64,000 bases of DNA from Desulfobulbus rhabdoformis (lineage in GTDB: Bacteria > Desulfobacterota > Desulfobulbia > Desulfobulbales > Desulfobulbaceae): the NCBI RefSeq assembly GCF_016919065.1, contig NZ_JAFFQA010000007.1:93271-157270 (forward strand), given 5' to 3'. Shown one piece after another: positions 34,377 to 41,851 of this stretch. How positions within the stretch are numbered: position 1 is the stretch's first letter; the number at the start of each line of letters is the position of its first letter. The translations under genes were made by a program, and so were the position numbers. The notes beneath the pieces are model-generated. The model was given only the letters and a program-made list of their open reading frames with translations, did not search any database and was not told the DNA's origin.

Positions 34377-34724
34377 CTAAAAGTACTGCTTTCGCACCTC
34401 TTCCTTAAATTTTTCCAGTTGGCTTTCCAGGCCAATGACCGACTCGACCGGAAGAACAAAAGCAATACCCGTGCCGGGCTTGTCAAATTGTCCTGCCGTG
34501 GAGATGGCATCCAGCACGGGGCGGACAATATGTTCTTCAAGCAGTAACAAGATGATATCCGTTGGTGCCTCCAGAGTAAGACCGAAGAAGGTCTTGGCCT
34601 CACGCATTCCGGTGCCGCGTGCCGGGATGATGGTTGCCCCGGTGGCACCGGCATCCTTGGCGGCATCGACCACGGCGTCGGTGATATCTGTTTTGACCGA
34701 GGCGAGGATGATTTTAAACTTCAT
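34377..34724 (-). CDS. P-II-like signalling protein
   Basis: A 115-residue protein with the PII fold: MKFKIILASVK (1-11), GATGATIIPARGTG (about 28-41, corresponding to the beta-strand before the T-loop), and GTGIAFVLPVESV near 83-95. The T-loop is short, and the uridylylated Tyr of GlnB is not evident. The start at 34724 has CAGGAG upstream and overlaps the DUF1538 gene by 11 bases. It probably regulates the neighbouring membrane proteins rather than glutamine synthetase. Confidence 0.82.
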   Translation of the reverse strand: MKFKIILASVKTDITDAVVDAAKDAGATGATIIPARGTGMREAKTFFGLTLEAPTDIILLLLEEHIVRPVLDAISTAGQFDKPGTGIAFVLPVESVIGLESQLEKFKEEVRKQYF

Positions 34725-35511
34725 GAGTTGGCTCCTGGTAGTGTTTCTTGGTTCGTGAGACCATCCACAGGGCATACTGGCCGTAGCCCAGAACGGCTAT
34801 GATCGGAAAAAGGCTGGCAAAGGCAATAAGACCAAAGCCGTCAATGGCCGGATTTCTGCCGGGAACCATTGCCGCCAGCCCGAGGCCAAGAGCCGCGACA
34901 ATGGGGACGGTCACCGTGGACGTGGTAACGCCGCCGGAATCATAGGCAATGGCCAGAATTGATTTGGGAGCAAAACAGGTCTGGAATAATACCACGATAT
35001 ACCCGGCCAGGATATACAAGTAAAGGGGCGTGCCGGTGACTATCCGCAAGGTGCCCAGGCTGATCCCCACGGCGACGCCAACGGCAACGGATATGCGCAG
35101 AGCCCAGGCATTAATGCCGCCGCTGGAGACCTCGGCCGCTTTCAGGGCAATGGCAATGAGCGAAGGCTCGGCAATGGTGGTGGCAAAACCAATCAGGGCT
35201 GCAAAAAGATAGATCCAGCCGTAGTTAGTCCAATCAGTGAGGTCGATGCTTGCTTGACTGCCTTGGAGAAAGGTCGGGTCGGCCAACTGGCTTGCCATGA
35301 TTTTTCCCAGGGGAAAGAGCGCTTTTTCCAGACCAAGCAGGAAAAAGGTCAAGCCGATGACCACATAGAGCGTCCCAACCAAAATATTGCGTAGATGGGG
35401 AATGGGCTTTTTGATGACAACTGTCTGGAAAAAACCGAATAAGAGGACAATGGGCAGCAGGTCCCGGCAGGTCGAAAGAAAGTCTTTTCCAAAATGATGC
35501 AGATAGTCCAT
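34714..35511 (-). CDS. DUF1538 family membrane protein
   Basis: A 265-residue protein with about 7-8 membrane helices. The family stretch AEPSLIAIALKA (about 135) and AYDSGGVTTSTVTVPIV (about 208-224) are the clearest marks. It is probably half of a transporter: DUF1538 proteins often occur as pairs or fused and next to PII-like genes. The start at 35511 has GGCGGAG upstream. The function is unproven. Confidence 0.83.
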   Translation of the reverse strand: MDYLHHFGKDFLSTCRDLLPIVLLFGFFQTVVIKKPIPHLRNILVGTLYVVIGLTFFLLGLEKALFPLGKIMASQLADPTFLQGSQASIDLTDWTNYGWIYLFAALIGFATTIAEPSLIAIALKAAEVSSGGINAWALRISVAVGVAVGISLGTLRIVTGTPLYLYILAGYIVVLFQTCFAPKSILAIAYDSGGVTTSTVTVPIVAALGLGLAAMVPGRNPAIDGFGLIAFASLFPIIAVLGYGQYALWMVSRTKKHYQEPTHEV

Positions 35512-35644
35512 GCTAAATCTCCGCCTGCAACCACGGTGCAATCAGGTGGTGAGGCTGTAACAAAATGTCTGTCATGGGGATGAGTACAATGCAGGCCAGA
35601 ATCCGAGGGGCTCTATCGGATGCACCGGTTGCAGTGGACCGAGG

Positions 35645-36406
35645 TTAAAAGACGACCAACCCATAGCCCATGACAAACATCATAGGCAAAAGGGAGGCAA
35701 AGGCGATCATACCAAACCCGTCGGTGAGAGGATTGCGTCCACGGATAACGGTGGCCAGGCCAACGCCCAGTGCGGTGACCAGGGGGACGGTGATCGTTGA
35801 GGTGGTCACTCCGCCGGAGTCGTAGGCAATGCCGATGATTTCCTCGGGGGCAACTAAGGTCAGTGCCATGACCACGCAGTAGCCGCCTATAATCAGATAA
35901 TGCAGCGGCCAGTTTTTCAAAATGCGCATTACGCCTAGGAGGATGGCAAAGCCGACTGAAAAGGCGACCGTCATGCGAAGCCCCAGGCTGTAGAGATTTT
36001 TGGTCTTGGGCGTATCTTCAAGCAGGCCCCCGGTAACGGCAATGTCGGCCGCCTCTTTGGCAATGGCTATGAGGGCCGGTTCGGCAACGGTGGTTGAGAA
36101 GCCGATGGCAAAACTGAAAATCAAGAGCCAGAACAGGCTGCCTTTGCGGGTAAGTGCATGGGCCATGCCCTCGCCCAGGGGAAAGAGAGCCCTTTCCAGC
36201 CCTTCAATAAACATACTCAGACCAATAACGACCAGTCCGGTTCCCATGAGAATGTCCCCCAGGTTGGGGAGTGGTTTACGGATAATGACAAACTGGAACA
36301 GGCCTATGACCAAGACAATGGGCAGCAGATCGGCAGAGGCTGCTCGCAGTTTTTTGGTGATATAGGCTGCGTTGGCGAGAAAAATTTTGTGGGCTTTTAA
36401 TTGCAT
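35645..36406 (-). CDS. DUF1538 family membrane protein (second subunit)
   Basis: A 253-residue paralogue of the downstream DUF1538 protein, sharing AEPALIAIAKEA, AYDSGGVTTSTITVPLV and GRNPLTDGFGMIAFASLLP in part. A longer reading frame to 36490 begins inside a family-A element and is rejected. The ATG at 36406 is used, with a weak ribosome site. The pair with 34714-35511 suggests a heteromeric channel or carrier. Confidence 0.8.
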   Translation of the reverse strand: MQLKAHKIFLANAAYITKKLRAASADLLPIVLVIGLFQFVIIRKPLPNLGDILMGTGLVVIGLSMFIEGLERALFPLGEGMAHALTRKGSLFWLLIFSFAIGFSTTVAEPALIAIAKEAADIAVTGGLLEDTPKTKNLYSLGLRMTVAFSVGFAILLGVMRILKNWPLHYLIIGGYCVVMALTLVAPEEIIGIAYDSGGVTTSTITVPLVTALGVGLATVIRGRNPLTDGFGMIAFASLLPMMFVMGYGLVVF

Positions 36407-36461
36407 CGCTAGGGCAGAACGGTTCAAAGGGGCGAAAAAAACGGAGTAGTGGCTTCTTTTT

Positions 36462-36604
36462 AGGGTGTCTTGAATAATTAGATTTTTCAATCAAGGCCAA
36501 GGATTGCGCAAAATTTTACCGCAGGCATATATGTGATATTCCGAGGATAAAATTTTAAGCGTGACGCCGGGATTGGAAGAAAAAGCAATTATTTAAGATT
36601 CCCT
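36462..36604. repeat. MITE-like element, family A, copy 5 (143 bp)
   Basis: A standard-length copy just upstream of the DUF1538 operon. A decayed fragment resembling a right end (GGCAGTAAAAGCAACTATTC) follows near 36694-36713. Confidence 0.85.
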
Positions 36605-36799
36605 TTATTCTAAAACGCCAAGCGCTGTCGAGGATGGCTTGAAGAATGGCTTATGCGGCCAAGGTGAGCCTGCCCGGCGAGGCCGAGAGAGCTTGGCAGT
36701 AAAAGCAACTATTCAAGGCGCCTCTGTTGCCTGGCACAAAAAAAGCAACCGGAGCGGAACGCTCTCGTTGAGGAAAATTGAACCGGAGGAGGACGAAAC

Positions 36800-36868
36800 A
36801 TGTCATTCTGTTACGGGATGTCATTGTACAGGTTTTGTGAATTTTTGCAAACAAAGTCGGTGGCATGA
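36800..36868 (+). CDS. Possible 22-codon leader ORF
   Basis: An ATG preceded by a very strong GGAGGAGG opens a 22-residue frame. Its stop overlaps the start of a 13-codon frame (36865-36906) in an ATGA arrangement. The peptides have no recognisable domain. The strong ribosome site is the only positive evidence, so this may be chance or a leader peptide for the genes at 37165. Confidence 0.22.
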   Translation: MSFCYGMSLYRFCEFLQTKSVA

Positions 36869-37009
36869 GTGTTGTTCTTGGCAAATCTGCCATGCCTTGG
36901 TGTTGACGCCAACAGGGGACCGCTCGGGGCCGGGCCACTGCGGAGTCATCCAAAGTGGCGTGTGAGGCCTTGGTGAAGTTTTTTACAAGCCGGTTATTTA
37001 TTTAAAATA

Positions 37010-37041
37010 ATTTATTTGCACAATGATTAATTTAGAATAAA
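37010..37041 (+). promoter_or_regulatory. Shared AT-rich promoter/operator motif, copy 1
   Basis: ATTTATT…AATAAAT, an inverted pair 19 bases apart with TGATTAATTTA between, is repeated at 38160-38192 with few changes. TAGAAT could be a -10 box, and no good -35 is present, as expected for an activated promoter. It lies upstream of the winged-helix/GAF-ANTAR pair. Confidence 0.5.
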
Positions 37042-37164
37042 TTTTTCTTGCAAAGAGAACTGTGAATCGCTAAGAGAAAAGCTGTCCATTGGTGAGCGGC
37101 GGTACCAGGCTTCTATCTGAGAAACGTCTCTCCTGTACAGGTAAATCCATCTCTGAGGTTTCCC

Positions 37165-37407
37165 ATGTCTCTTGGTCGCAAAAAGTTGCAAATTCTCCAG
37201 ATGCTCTCGCTGAATCTCCGCAATCCCCAACCAGAACCGGTGCGTTCTGATGCCATCGCCCATCGGTTGCAGATAAGTATGCCGGAAACCGTGCTCCTGA
37301 TTAAGGTGATGAATGATATGGGGGTGATCCAAAGTAACATGGAGCATCGCCTTTGCCTTATTACTCGCAAGGGTATGGAGTACCTCAAGCAGGCTGAAGT
37401 GCAATGA
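37165..37407 (+). CDS. Small winged-helix DNA-binding-like protein
   Basis: An 80-residue basic protein. KKLQILQMLSLNLRNP (6-21) starts the domain, SDAIAHRLQISMPETVLLIK in part (28-45) is the recognition helix-turn-helix, and LCLITRKGMEYL (about 63-74) the wing. It overlaps the GAF-ANTAR gene by four bases, so the two are translationally coupled. Function unknown. Confidence 0.62.
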   Translation: MSLGRKKLQILQMLSLNLRNPQPEPVRSDAIAHRLQISMPETVLLIKVMNDMGVIQSNMEHRLCLITRKGMEYLKQAEVQ

Positions 37408-38135
37408 GTGCACCCCAGGAAATAGAATACGATTTGCCAAGTTATGATCACTATATAAAAGCGTTGACCGATATCAGCAGGGCCGTTACTTCGGATCTGT
37501 TTTTAGAAGACGTGTTTAAATTGATGGTGATGGTGGTGGCACGGGTCACCGGGGTGGATATCTGCTCGTTATGGTTGATCGATGAGGATGTTCAGCCACC
37601 GGTACTGCGCCTCAAGGCCACCCAGGCCATTGAAGCGGAATACATGATTGATCGGACCTTGGGAATGGGTGAGGGGGTGGTAGGTCATGTGAACTCCACC
37701 AGCCAGCCGCTGGTCATTGCCGATGTACTTCAATGCGAAATTTTCAAAGAAAAGAAAATGGCCAAGAAGCTGGGGCTGGTGTCCATGGCCGGGGTGCCGT
37801 TGCTTGGGAAAAAACGCAAGGTGGTCGGCGTACTCAACTGCTTCACGTCAAAGGCCCATGAGTTTTCTTCCACGGATCTCAACCTGTTATCGGCTGTTGC
37901 CAACCAGGCGGCTCTGGCCATCCATACCAGTGAACTTGTTGTCCGTACCCGTTTGATCGAGGAGGAACTTAAGTCTCGCAAGACTATTGAGCGCGCAAAA
38001 GAAATCGTTATGGAGCGGTTGAACGTCAATGGAGACGAGGCCTATCGCTGGCTGCGGAAGCAGAGTATGGATGGAAGGCGAAGCGTCCTTGAGATCGCAG
38101 AGGCTGTTCTGCTCTCCATAGAACTGTGTGGCTGA
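37404..38135 (+). CDS. GAF-ANTAR antitermination regulator
   Basis: A 243-residue regulator. The GAF domain (about 30-180) has the core VTGVDICSLWLIDED, GEGVVGHV and KKRKVVGVLNCF. The ANTAR domain (about 188-240) has RKTIERAKEIVMERLN and EAYRWLRKQSMDGRRSV. GAF domains bind small ligands, so this is a one-component RNA-binding antiterminator. The nearby leader at 38208-38297 is its probable target. No histidine kinase is adjacent. Confidence 0.9.
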   Translation: MSAPQEIEYDLPSYDHYIKALTDISRAVTSDLFLEDVFKLMVMVVARVTGVDICSLWLIDEDVQPPVLRLKATQAIEAEYMIDRTLGMGEGVVGHVNSTSQPLVIADVLQCEIFKEKKMAKKLGLVSMAGVPLLGKKRKVVGVLNCFTSKAHEFSSTDLNLLSAVANQAALAIHTSELVVRTRLIEEELKSRKTIERAKEIVMERLNVNGDEAYRWLRKQSMDGRRSVLEIAEAVLLSIELCG

Positions 38136-38159
38136 CAAGTAATATTTTCAGTGAAAATT

Positions 38160-38192
38160 ATTTATTGACGCATTGATTAATTTATAATAAAT
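38160..38192 (+). promoter_or_regulatory. Shared AT-rich promoter/operator motif, copy 2
   Basis: ATTTATT, then GACGCATTGATTAATTTAT, then AATAAAT: same order and spacing as the copy at 37010. TATAAT could be the -10 box. It lies just before the ANTAR leader of the glutamate synthase-like gene. Confidence 0.52.
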
Positions 38193-38207
38193 TTCCTCTC
38201 GTGTGTT

Positions 38208-38297
38208 GGCCACAACGGCGTGTCCAGCATATGGTGACGAATATTCGGACAATGGCGTCTGTCCCCTGGTTTTCAAGGGGATAGGCGTTTTTTTTTT
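38208..38297 (+). promoter_or_regulatory. ANTAR-target antitermination leader upstream of the glutamate synthase-like gene
   Basis: P1 at 38208-38225 is GGCCAC-AACGGC-GTGTCC (one mismatch). P2 at 38246-38261 is CGGAC-AATGGC-GTCTG (one G-U). Both hexaloops have A1 and G4. The GTCTG arm of P2 is shared with a terminator stem (CGTCTGTCCCCT / AGGGGATAGGCG) followed by about ten T. The arrangement matches the two eut leaders. Confidence 0.88.
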
Positions 38298-38334
38298 GCC
38301 GAAGCACTCTTCAAGTATCAGATGAGGGAGAACT

Positions 38335-39972
38335 ATGCGATTTTCAAAAAATAATGATGTCCTTGGTACCATCAATAGAGGGAATCCTGCGGAATCCGGC
38401 CTGTGCACACTGTGCCGAGCTGATTGCAAAGGGCAATGCGAGACCTGGAAATCCAGCCTGGTCGGGCGGAAATTGCTCTACCCCCGGGATTTTGGTGTGG
38501 TGACCGCCGGGGCCAACAACACTACTCATGTTGGCGTTTCCTATAATTCGTTGCGCATCCAGGGCTATGCCTACGGAGCCCACGGTATGGCGCAGGGGCT
38601 TTCCAGCAATCCCAATAACTGTATTTTTCCCAATGTTGATTTAACCACCGAATTCGGCAATACGGTCAAAACCAAGAGCCGTCTTCCTTTGATGACCGGA
38701 GCGCTCGGGTCGACCTTTATCGCGGCAAAATATTGGGATTCTTTTGCGGTCGGCGGTTCGTTGGTCGGGATCCCGATCGTGGTCGGCGAGAACGTGGTCG
38801 GTGTGGATAAAGCCGCTGAGATCAAGAACGGACGCATTATCAAAGCGCCTGAGTTGGACCGTCGTATCGATACTTATTTGCGTTATTTTGATGGCTACGG
38901 TGCGATTATCGTTCAACTGAACGTGGAGGACACCCGCAACGGTGTCGCCGAGTATGTGGTCGAAAAATACGGTGAGCGTTGTATCGTTGAGTTGAAGTGG
39001 GGGCAGGGGGCCAAAGATATCGGTGGCGAAATTCAGGTCGCGAGTATCAACTACGCCCAGTTTCTCAAGAACCGCGGCTACATCGTTGACCCTGATCCTA
39101 CCCTGCCGGAAGTGCAGATGGCCTTTGAAAAAGGCGCGATCAAATCCTTTGCCCGTCACAGTCGCCTCGGGGGAACCGATCTGGCAACGGTTGATCTCGT
39201 GCGTGAAGATTTTATGAAGTCGGTGGATTACCTGCGCAAGATCGGATTCAAGCGGATTTCTCTTAAAACCGGATCCTACGGTATGGAGGAGCTGGCCATG
39301 GCGATTAAGTTCGCCTCAGAGGCCGGTCTTGACCTGCTGACCATAGACGGTTCTGGCGGCGGCACCGGCATGAGCCCCTGGAACATGATGCAGAGTTGGG
39401 GCGTACCTTCAATACATCTTCATTCCAAGGCCTATGAGTATGCTTCCTTTCTTGCCGCTCAGGGAAAACGTGTGGTGGATCTCTCCTTTGCCGGTGGATT
39501 TGCCTTGGAGGATTCGATTTTCAAAGGATTGGCCATGGGGGCGCCATTTACCAAGCTGATCTGCATGGGACGCGGTCTCATGATCCCTGGTTTCCTCGGA
39601 GCCAACATCGAGGGGGCGTTGCATCCCGAGCGTCGGGAGCGCCTGAACGGCAATTGGGACAAACTGCCGACGAGCATCAGCGCCATGGGCACTTCACCCG
39701 AGGCCATCTTTGCCTCCTATTATGATCTGGAGAAGAAGGTCGGTCGCGAGGAGATGAAAAATATCCCCTATGGCGCGATTGCGATGTGGACCATGGCGGA
39801 CAAGCTCGCCTGCGGTCTGCAGCAGCTCATGGCGGGGGCGAGAAAGTTTCAGTTGAGCACGATCGGTCGCGGCGACATCTTTGCCGGAAACCGAGAAACC
39901 GCACGTGAAACCGGTATCACCTACATGACCGATTCACGAGACGAGAGCGCAAGGAAGATCTTGATGACCTGA
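38335..39972 (+). CDS. FMN-dependent glutamate synthase-family enzyme with N-terminal Cys cluster
   Basis: A 545-residue protein of the GltS/GltB catalytic-domain family (FMN-binding barrel). Residues 24-36 have four cysteines (CTLCRADCKGQC), like an Fe-S or zinc knuckle. The barrel shows SRLPLMTGALGS (about 115), the FMN and substrate loop DGSGGGTGMSPW (about 343-354), and GAPFTKLICMGRGLM. There is no glutaminase domain, so ammonia must come from elsewhere or the substrate differs. The ANTAR leader and GAF-ANTAR gene upstream point to nitrogen-linked control. Confidence 0.82.
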   Translation: MRFSKNNDVLGTINRGNPAESGLCTLCRADCKGQCETWKSSLVGRKLLYPRDFGVVTAGANNTTHVGVSYNSLRIQGYAYGAHGMAQGLSSNPNNCIFPNVDLTTEFGNTVKTKSRLPLMTGALGSTFIAAKYWDSFAVGGSLVGIPIVVGENVVGVDKAAEIKNGRIIKAPELDRRIDTYLRYFDGYGAIIVQLNVEDTRNGVAEYVVEKYGERCIVELKWGQGAKDIGGEIQVASINYAQFLKNRGYIVDPDPTLPEVQMAFEKGAIKSFARHSRLGGTDLATVDLVREDFMKSVDYLRKIGFKRISLKTGSYGMEELAMAIKFASEAGLDLLTIDGSGGGTGMSPWNMMQSWGVPSIHLHSKAYEYASFLAAQGKRVVDLSFAGGFALEDSIFKGLAMGAPFTKLICMGRGLMIPGFLGANIEGALHPERRERLNGNWDKLPTSISAMGTSPEAIFASYYDLEKKVGREEMKNIPYGAIAMWTMADKLACGLQQLMAGARKFQLSTIGRGDIFAGNRETARETGITYMTDSRDESARKILMT

Positions 39973-40020
39973 GAGCGTCGTCTTCCTGTGCTCCCTCTCT
40001 TTCGACAGGAGCACTTAGTT

Positions 40021-40052
40021 TCCGGCGGGCAGAATTTTTCCCGCCCGCCGGA
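40021..40052. terminator. Hairpin between convergent genes
   Basis: TCCGGCGGGC pairs perfectly with GCCCGCCGGA, between the glutamate synthase-like gene and the KaiC/XRE/cupin gene. T residues occur only in the loop, so it is a probable bidirectional stop without a classical T-run. Confidence 0.55.
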
Positions 40053-40056
40053 GTCA

Positions 40057-41364
40057 TCATCCCCGCAGCTTTATCCACAGAAGTTCTACCGTCGTCTCTC
40101 CAATATTCTCCCACTGTTCCGGCATATCTTTGCGCAGGTAAATCAGATCCCCGGCATGCGCCTCCCGAGATTGCCCGTCGACCAAAAGCGCCAGCGATCC
40201 TTGGAGGAGATATCCAGCCTCCTCACCCTTGTGATTGAAGAAATGCCCGGTGAGTTTTCGTCCCGGCTCAATCCGGAGGAGGTAGGGATCGGCAACCGTA
40301 TCGCCAATATCCGGTGGCAGCAACCGTTGCCCGGTGATCGTTCCCTTGATTCCCTTGGCAAAGGCCACTCCCACCCCATCGTTTCCGGAAAATACACAGT
40401 TTCCCTGCTGGGGAGACGCTCCCTCAAAAAATGTAGTGATGCTGACTGCCAGACCTTCCGCCAGGCGGAAGAGGGCGGGAATAGAGGGCGATATCAGGTT
40501 CTTTTCAATCTGGGAGATACTGCTGGGGGTCATGCTTGCCCTCTTTGCCAGCTCTTTTTGTGACAATCCCTGTTGCTGTCGTACAGCCCTGATTCGTCCG
40601 CCCAGGTCAAACCGGTCCGGAAAATCACGCGATATGTCAAAGTTGATCTCGCCTTGTTCACAGGTAAAGGCCTGTGCCTTGTTGATGAACGGAGAGGTGC
40701 GTTTCTCCGCCTTGAGTATTTTGAACAGTGATTTGTCGTTTTTGACGGATAAATCAATCACAACCTGGGCAATTTTATTAATGTTGGCCTTAAGACGATT
40801 CGAGTGGGCACTTTTTTCAACAATCCAATAGGCGATGGTGTCCAACTCGTACAGCCGGGGACAGGTGCGGGCGTAGAATTTCGTGACCTGCTCCTCACCG
40901 CCCCAGAGGTCCTGCATGCCGGTCAGACTGTCGAGAATGAAACGGGTATCCCCGGAAAGCGTGGAGTGTAAACCGTAGATCGCCTCACTCACCTGGGTCG
41001 GATGGTCTGGGGCATTGACCTTGACCACCTGATACGGCCACTGCGCCCCATCCTTTTCATAGAATTTATTGAAGACCTCTGAGTTGTCGCCCTTACCGTT
41101 GGTAAAGCAGTCGAGAATGGTAAAGTTTTGATTTTCAGCCAGAGATCCGAGAAAGGTCACCACGTTTTTAGGGGAGCGATCGAAGCTGACATAGATCACC
41201 GGCTTTTTTTCTGCCAATGACTGGCGAATGAAATGCAAGCAGAAGGCTGAGGAAAAACTGCCTGCATCCTCGTACCAGAGGACATTATCGCCGATGAACA
41301 GATTGCCGAGCAGCTTGTCGAGCTGGTCTACCCCGGAGGAGACCCGTTTTTTTATTTGGTCCAT
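40057..41364 (-). CDS. KaiC-like ATPase / XRE helix-turn-helix / cupin fusion regulator
   Basis: A 435-residue protein from the ATG at 41364. Residues about 5-225 are KaiC/RAD55-like (RVSSGVDQLDKLLG, LDSLTGMQDLWGG). The Walker A loop is degenerate: the stretch YEDAGSFSSAF has no GKT. Residues about 255-313 are an XRE helix-turn-helix (RIRAVRQQQGLSQKELAKRA, SSISQIEKNLISPS), and 362-435 a cupin (GYLLQGSLALLVDG, HAGDLIYLRKDMPEQW). It probably represses genes and senses a ligand; ATP hydrolysis is doubtful. It faces the glutamate synthase-like gene. Confidence 0.85.
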   Translation of the reverse strand: MDQIKKRVSSGVDQLDKLLGNLFIGDNVLWYEDAGSFSSAFCLHFIRQSLAEKKPVIYVSFDRSPKNVVTFLGSLAENQNFTILDCFTNGKGDNSEVFNKFYEKDGAQWPYQVVKVNAPDHPTQVSEAIYGLHSTLSGDTRFILDSLTGMQDLWGGEEQVTKFYARTCPRLYELDTIAYWIVEKSAHSNRLKANINKIAQVVIDLSVKNDKSLFKILKAEKRTSPFINKAQAFTCEQGEINFDISRDFPDRFDLGGRIRAVRQQQGLSQKELAKRASMTPSSISQIEKNLISPSIPALFRLAEGLAVSITTFFEGASPQQGNCVFSGNDGVGVAFAKGIKGTITGQRLLPPDIGDTVADPYLLRIEPGRKLTGHFFNHKGEEAGYLLQGSLALLVDGQSREAHAGDLIYLRKDMPEQWENIGETTVELLWIKLRG

Positions 41365-41457
41365 GCTTGTACGTGTTCCGGTAAAAAGGGGAGAGCGAGT
41401 GCCTGTCGTGCTTTTGGGAAGACAATGTAAAAAGTACTGTTGGGCTTTCCCAAACAA

Positions 41458-41851
41458 GAGGGGGCTAGAAGTTTAGTAGAATCTCGTTCCCCCAGAGCAA
41501 TTCCTTTTATAAACACAGATTGCGTCGCATATGCAAGGGGACGAGCCAGTATTTTGAGGGGGCTTGATGATCAGCTAGAGCCGCTGCTCTGGCAGCGATG
41601 TATTCTGCCTGGGAGCAGGGAAAGTTGAAGAGTTTCTTTTTCTCCCAATCTCATGGCGCTTGATGTTTACTGAGCTTGAGTGAAAAAAACAAGAAGAGAC
41701 CCGCAAGGCGTTGGCAACACCCTTTTTGTTCGGATCGGGTTGTACGGGAAAACTGGAAGAAATAGGACGAAACTGGGACAGCCCAGGGACACCGGGAAGA
41801 GCTTGCCCCTGTGTCCCTGTGTTGGGCGCAAAAAAGATAATGCGGCGGTGT
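41458..41851. other. Intergenic region after the cobalamin operon
   Basis: About 390 bases between the end of cbiH and the upstream side of the fusion regulator. No gene, repeat or clear terminator is seen. Confidence 0.4.

Larger units (their letters stand above)
36605..37164. other. 560-base region without a conventional gene
   Basis: It holds the decayed family-A fragment near 36694, a tiny ORF pair near 36800 and the AT-rich promoter-like element near 37010. An open frame at 36639-36965 lacks a ribosome site and family signature. Confidence 0.45.

Noticed and set aside
36639..36965. 108-codon plus-strand frame after family-A copy 5
   Set aside because: No ribosome site, composition unlike protein, and it runs through a decayed repeat.
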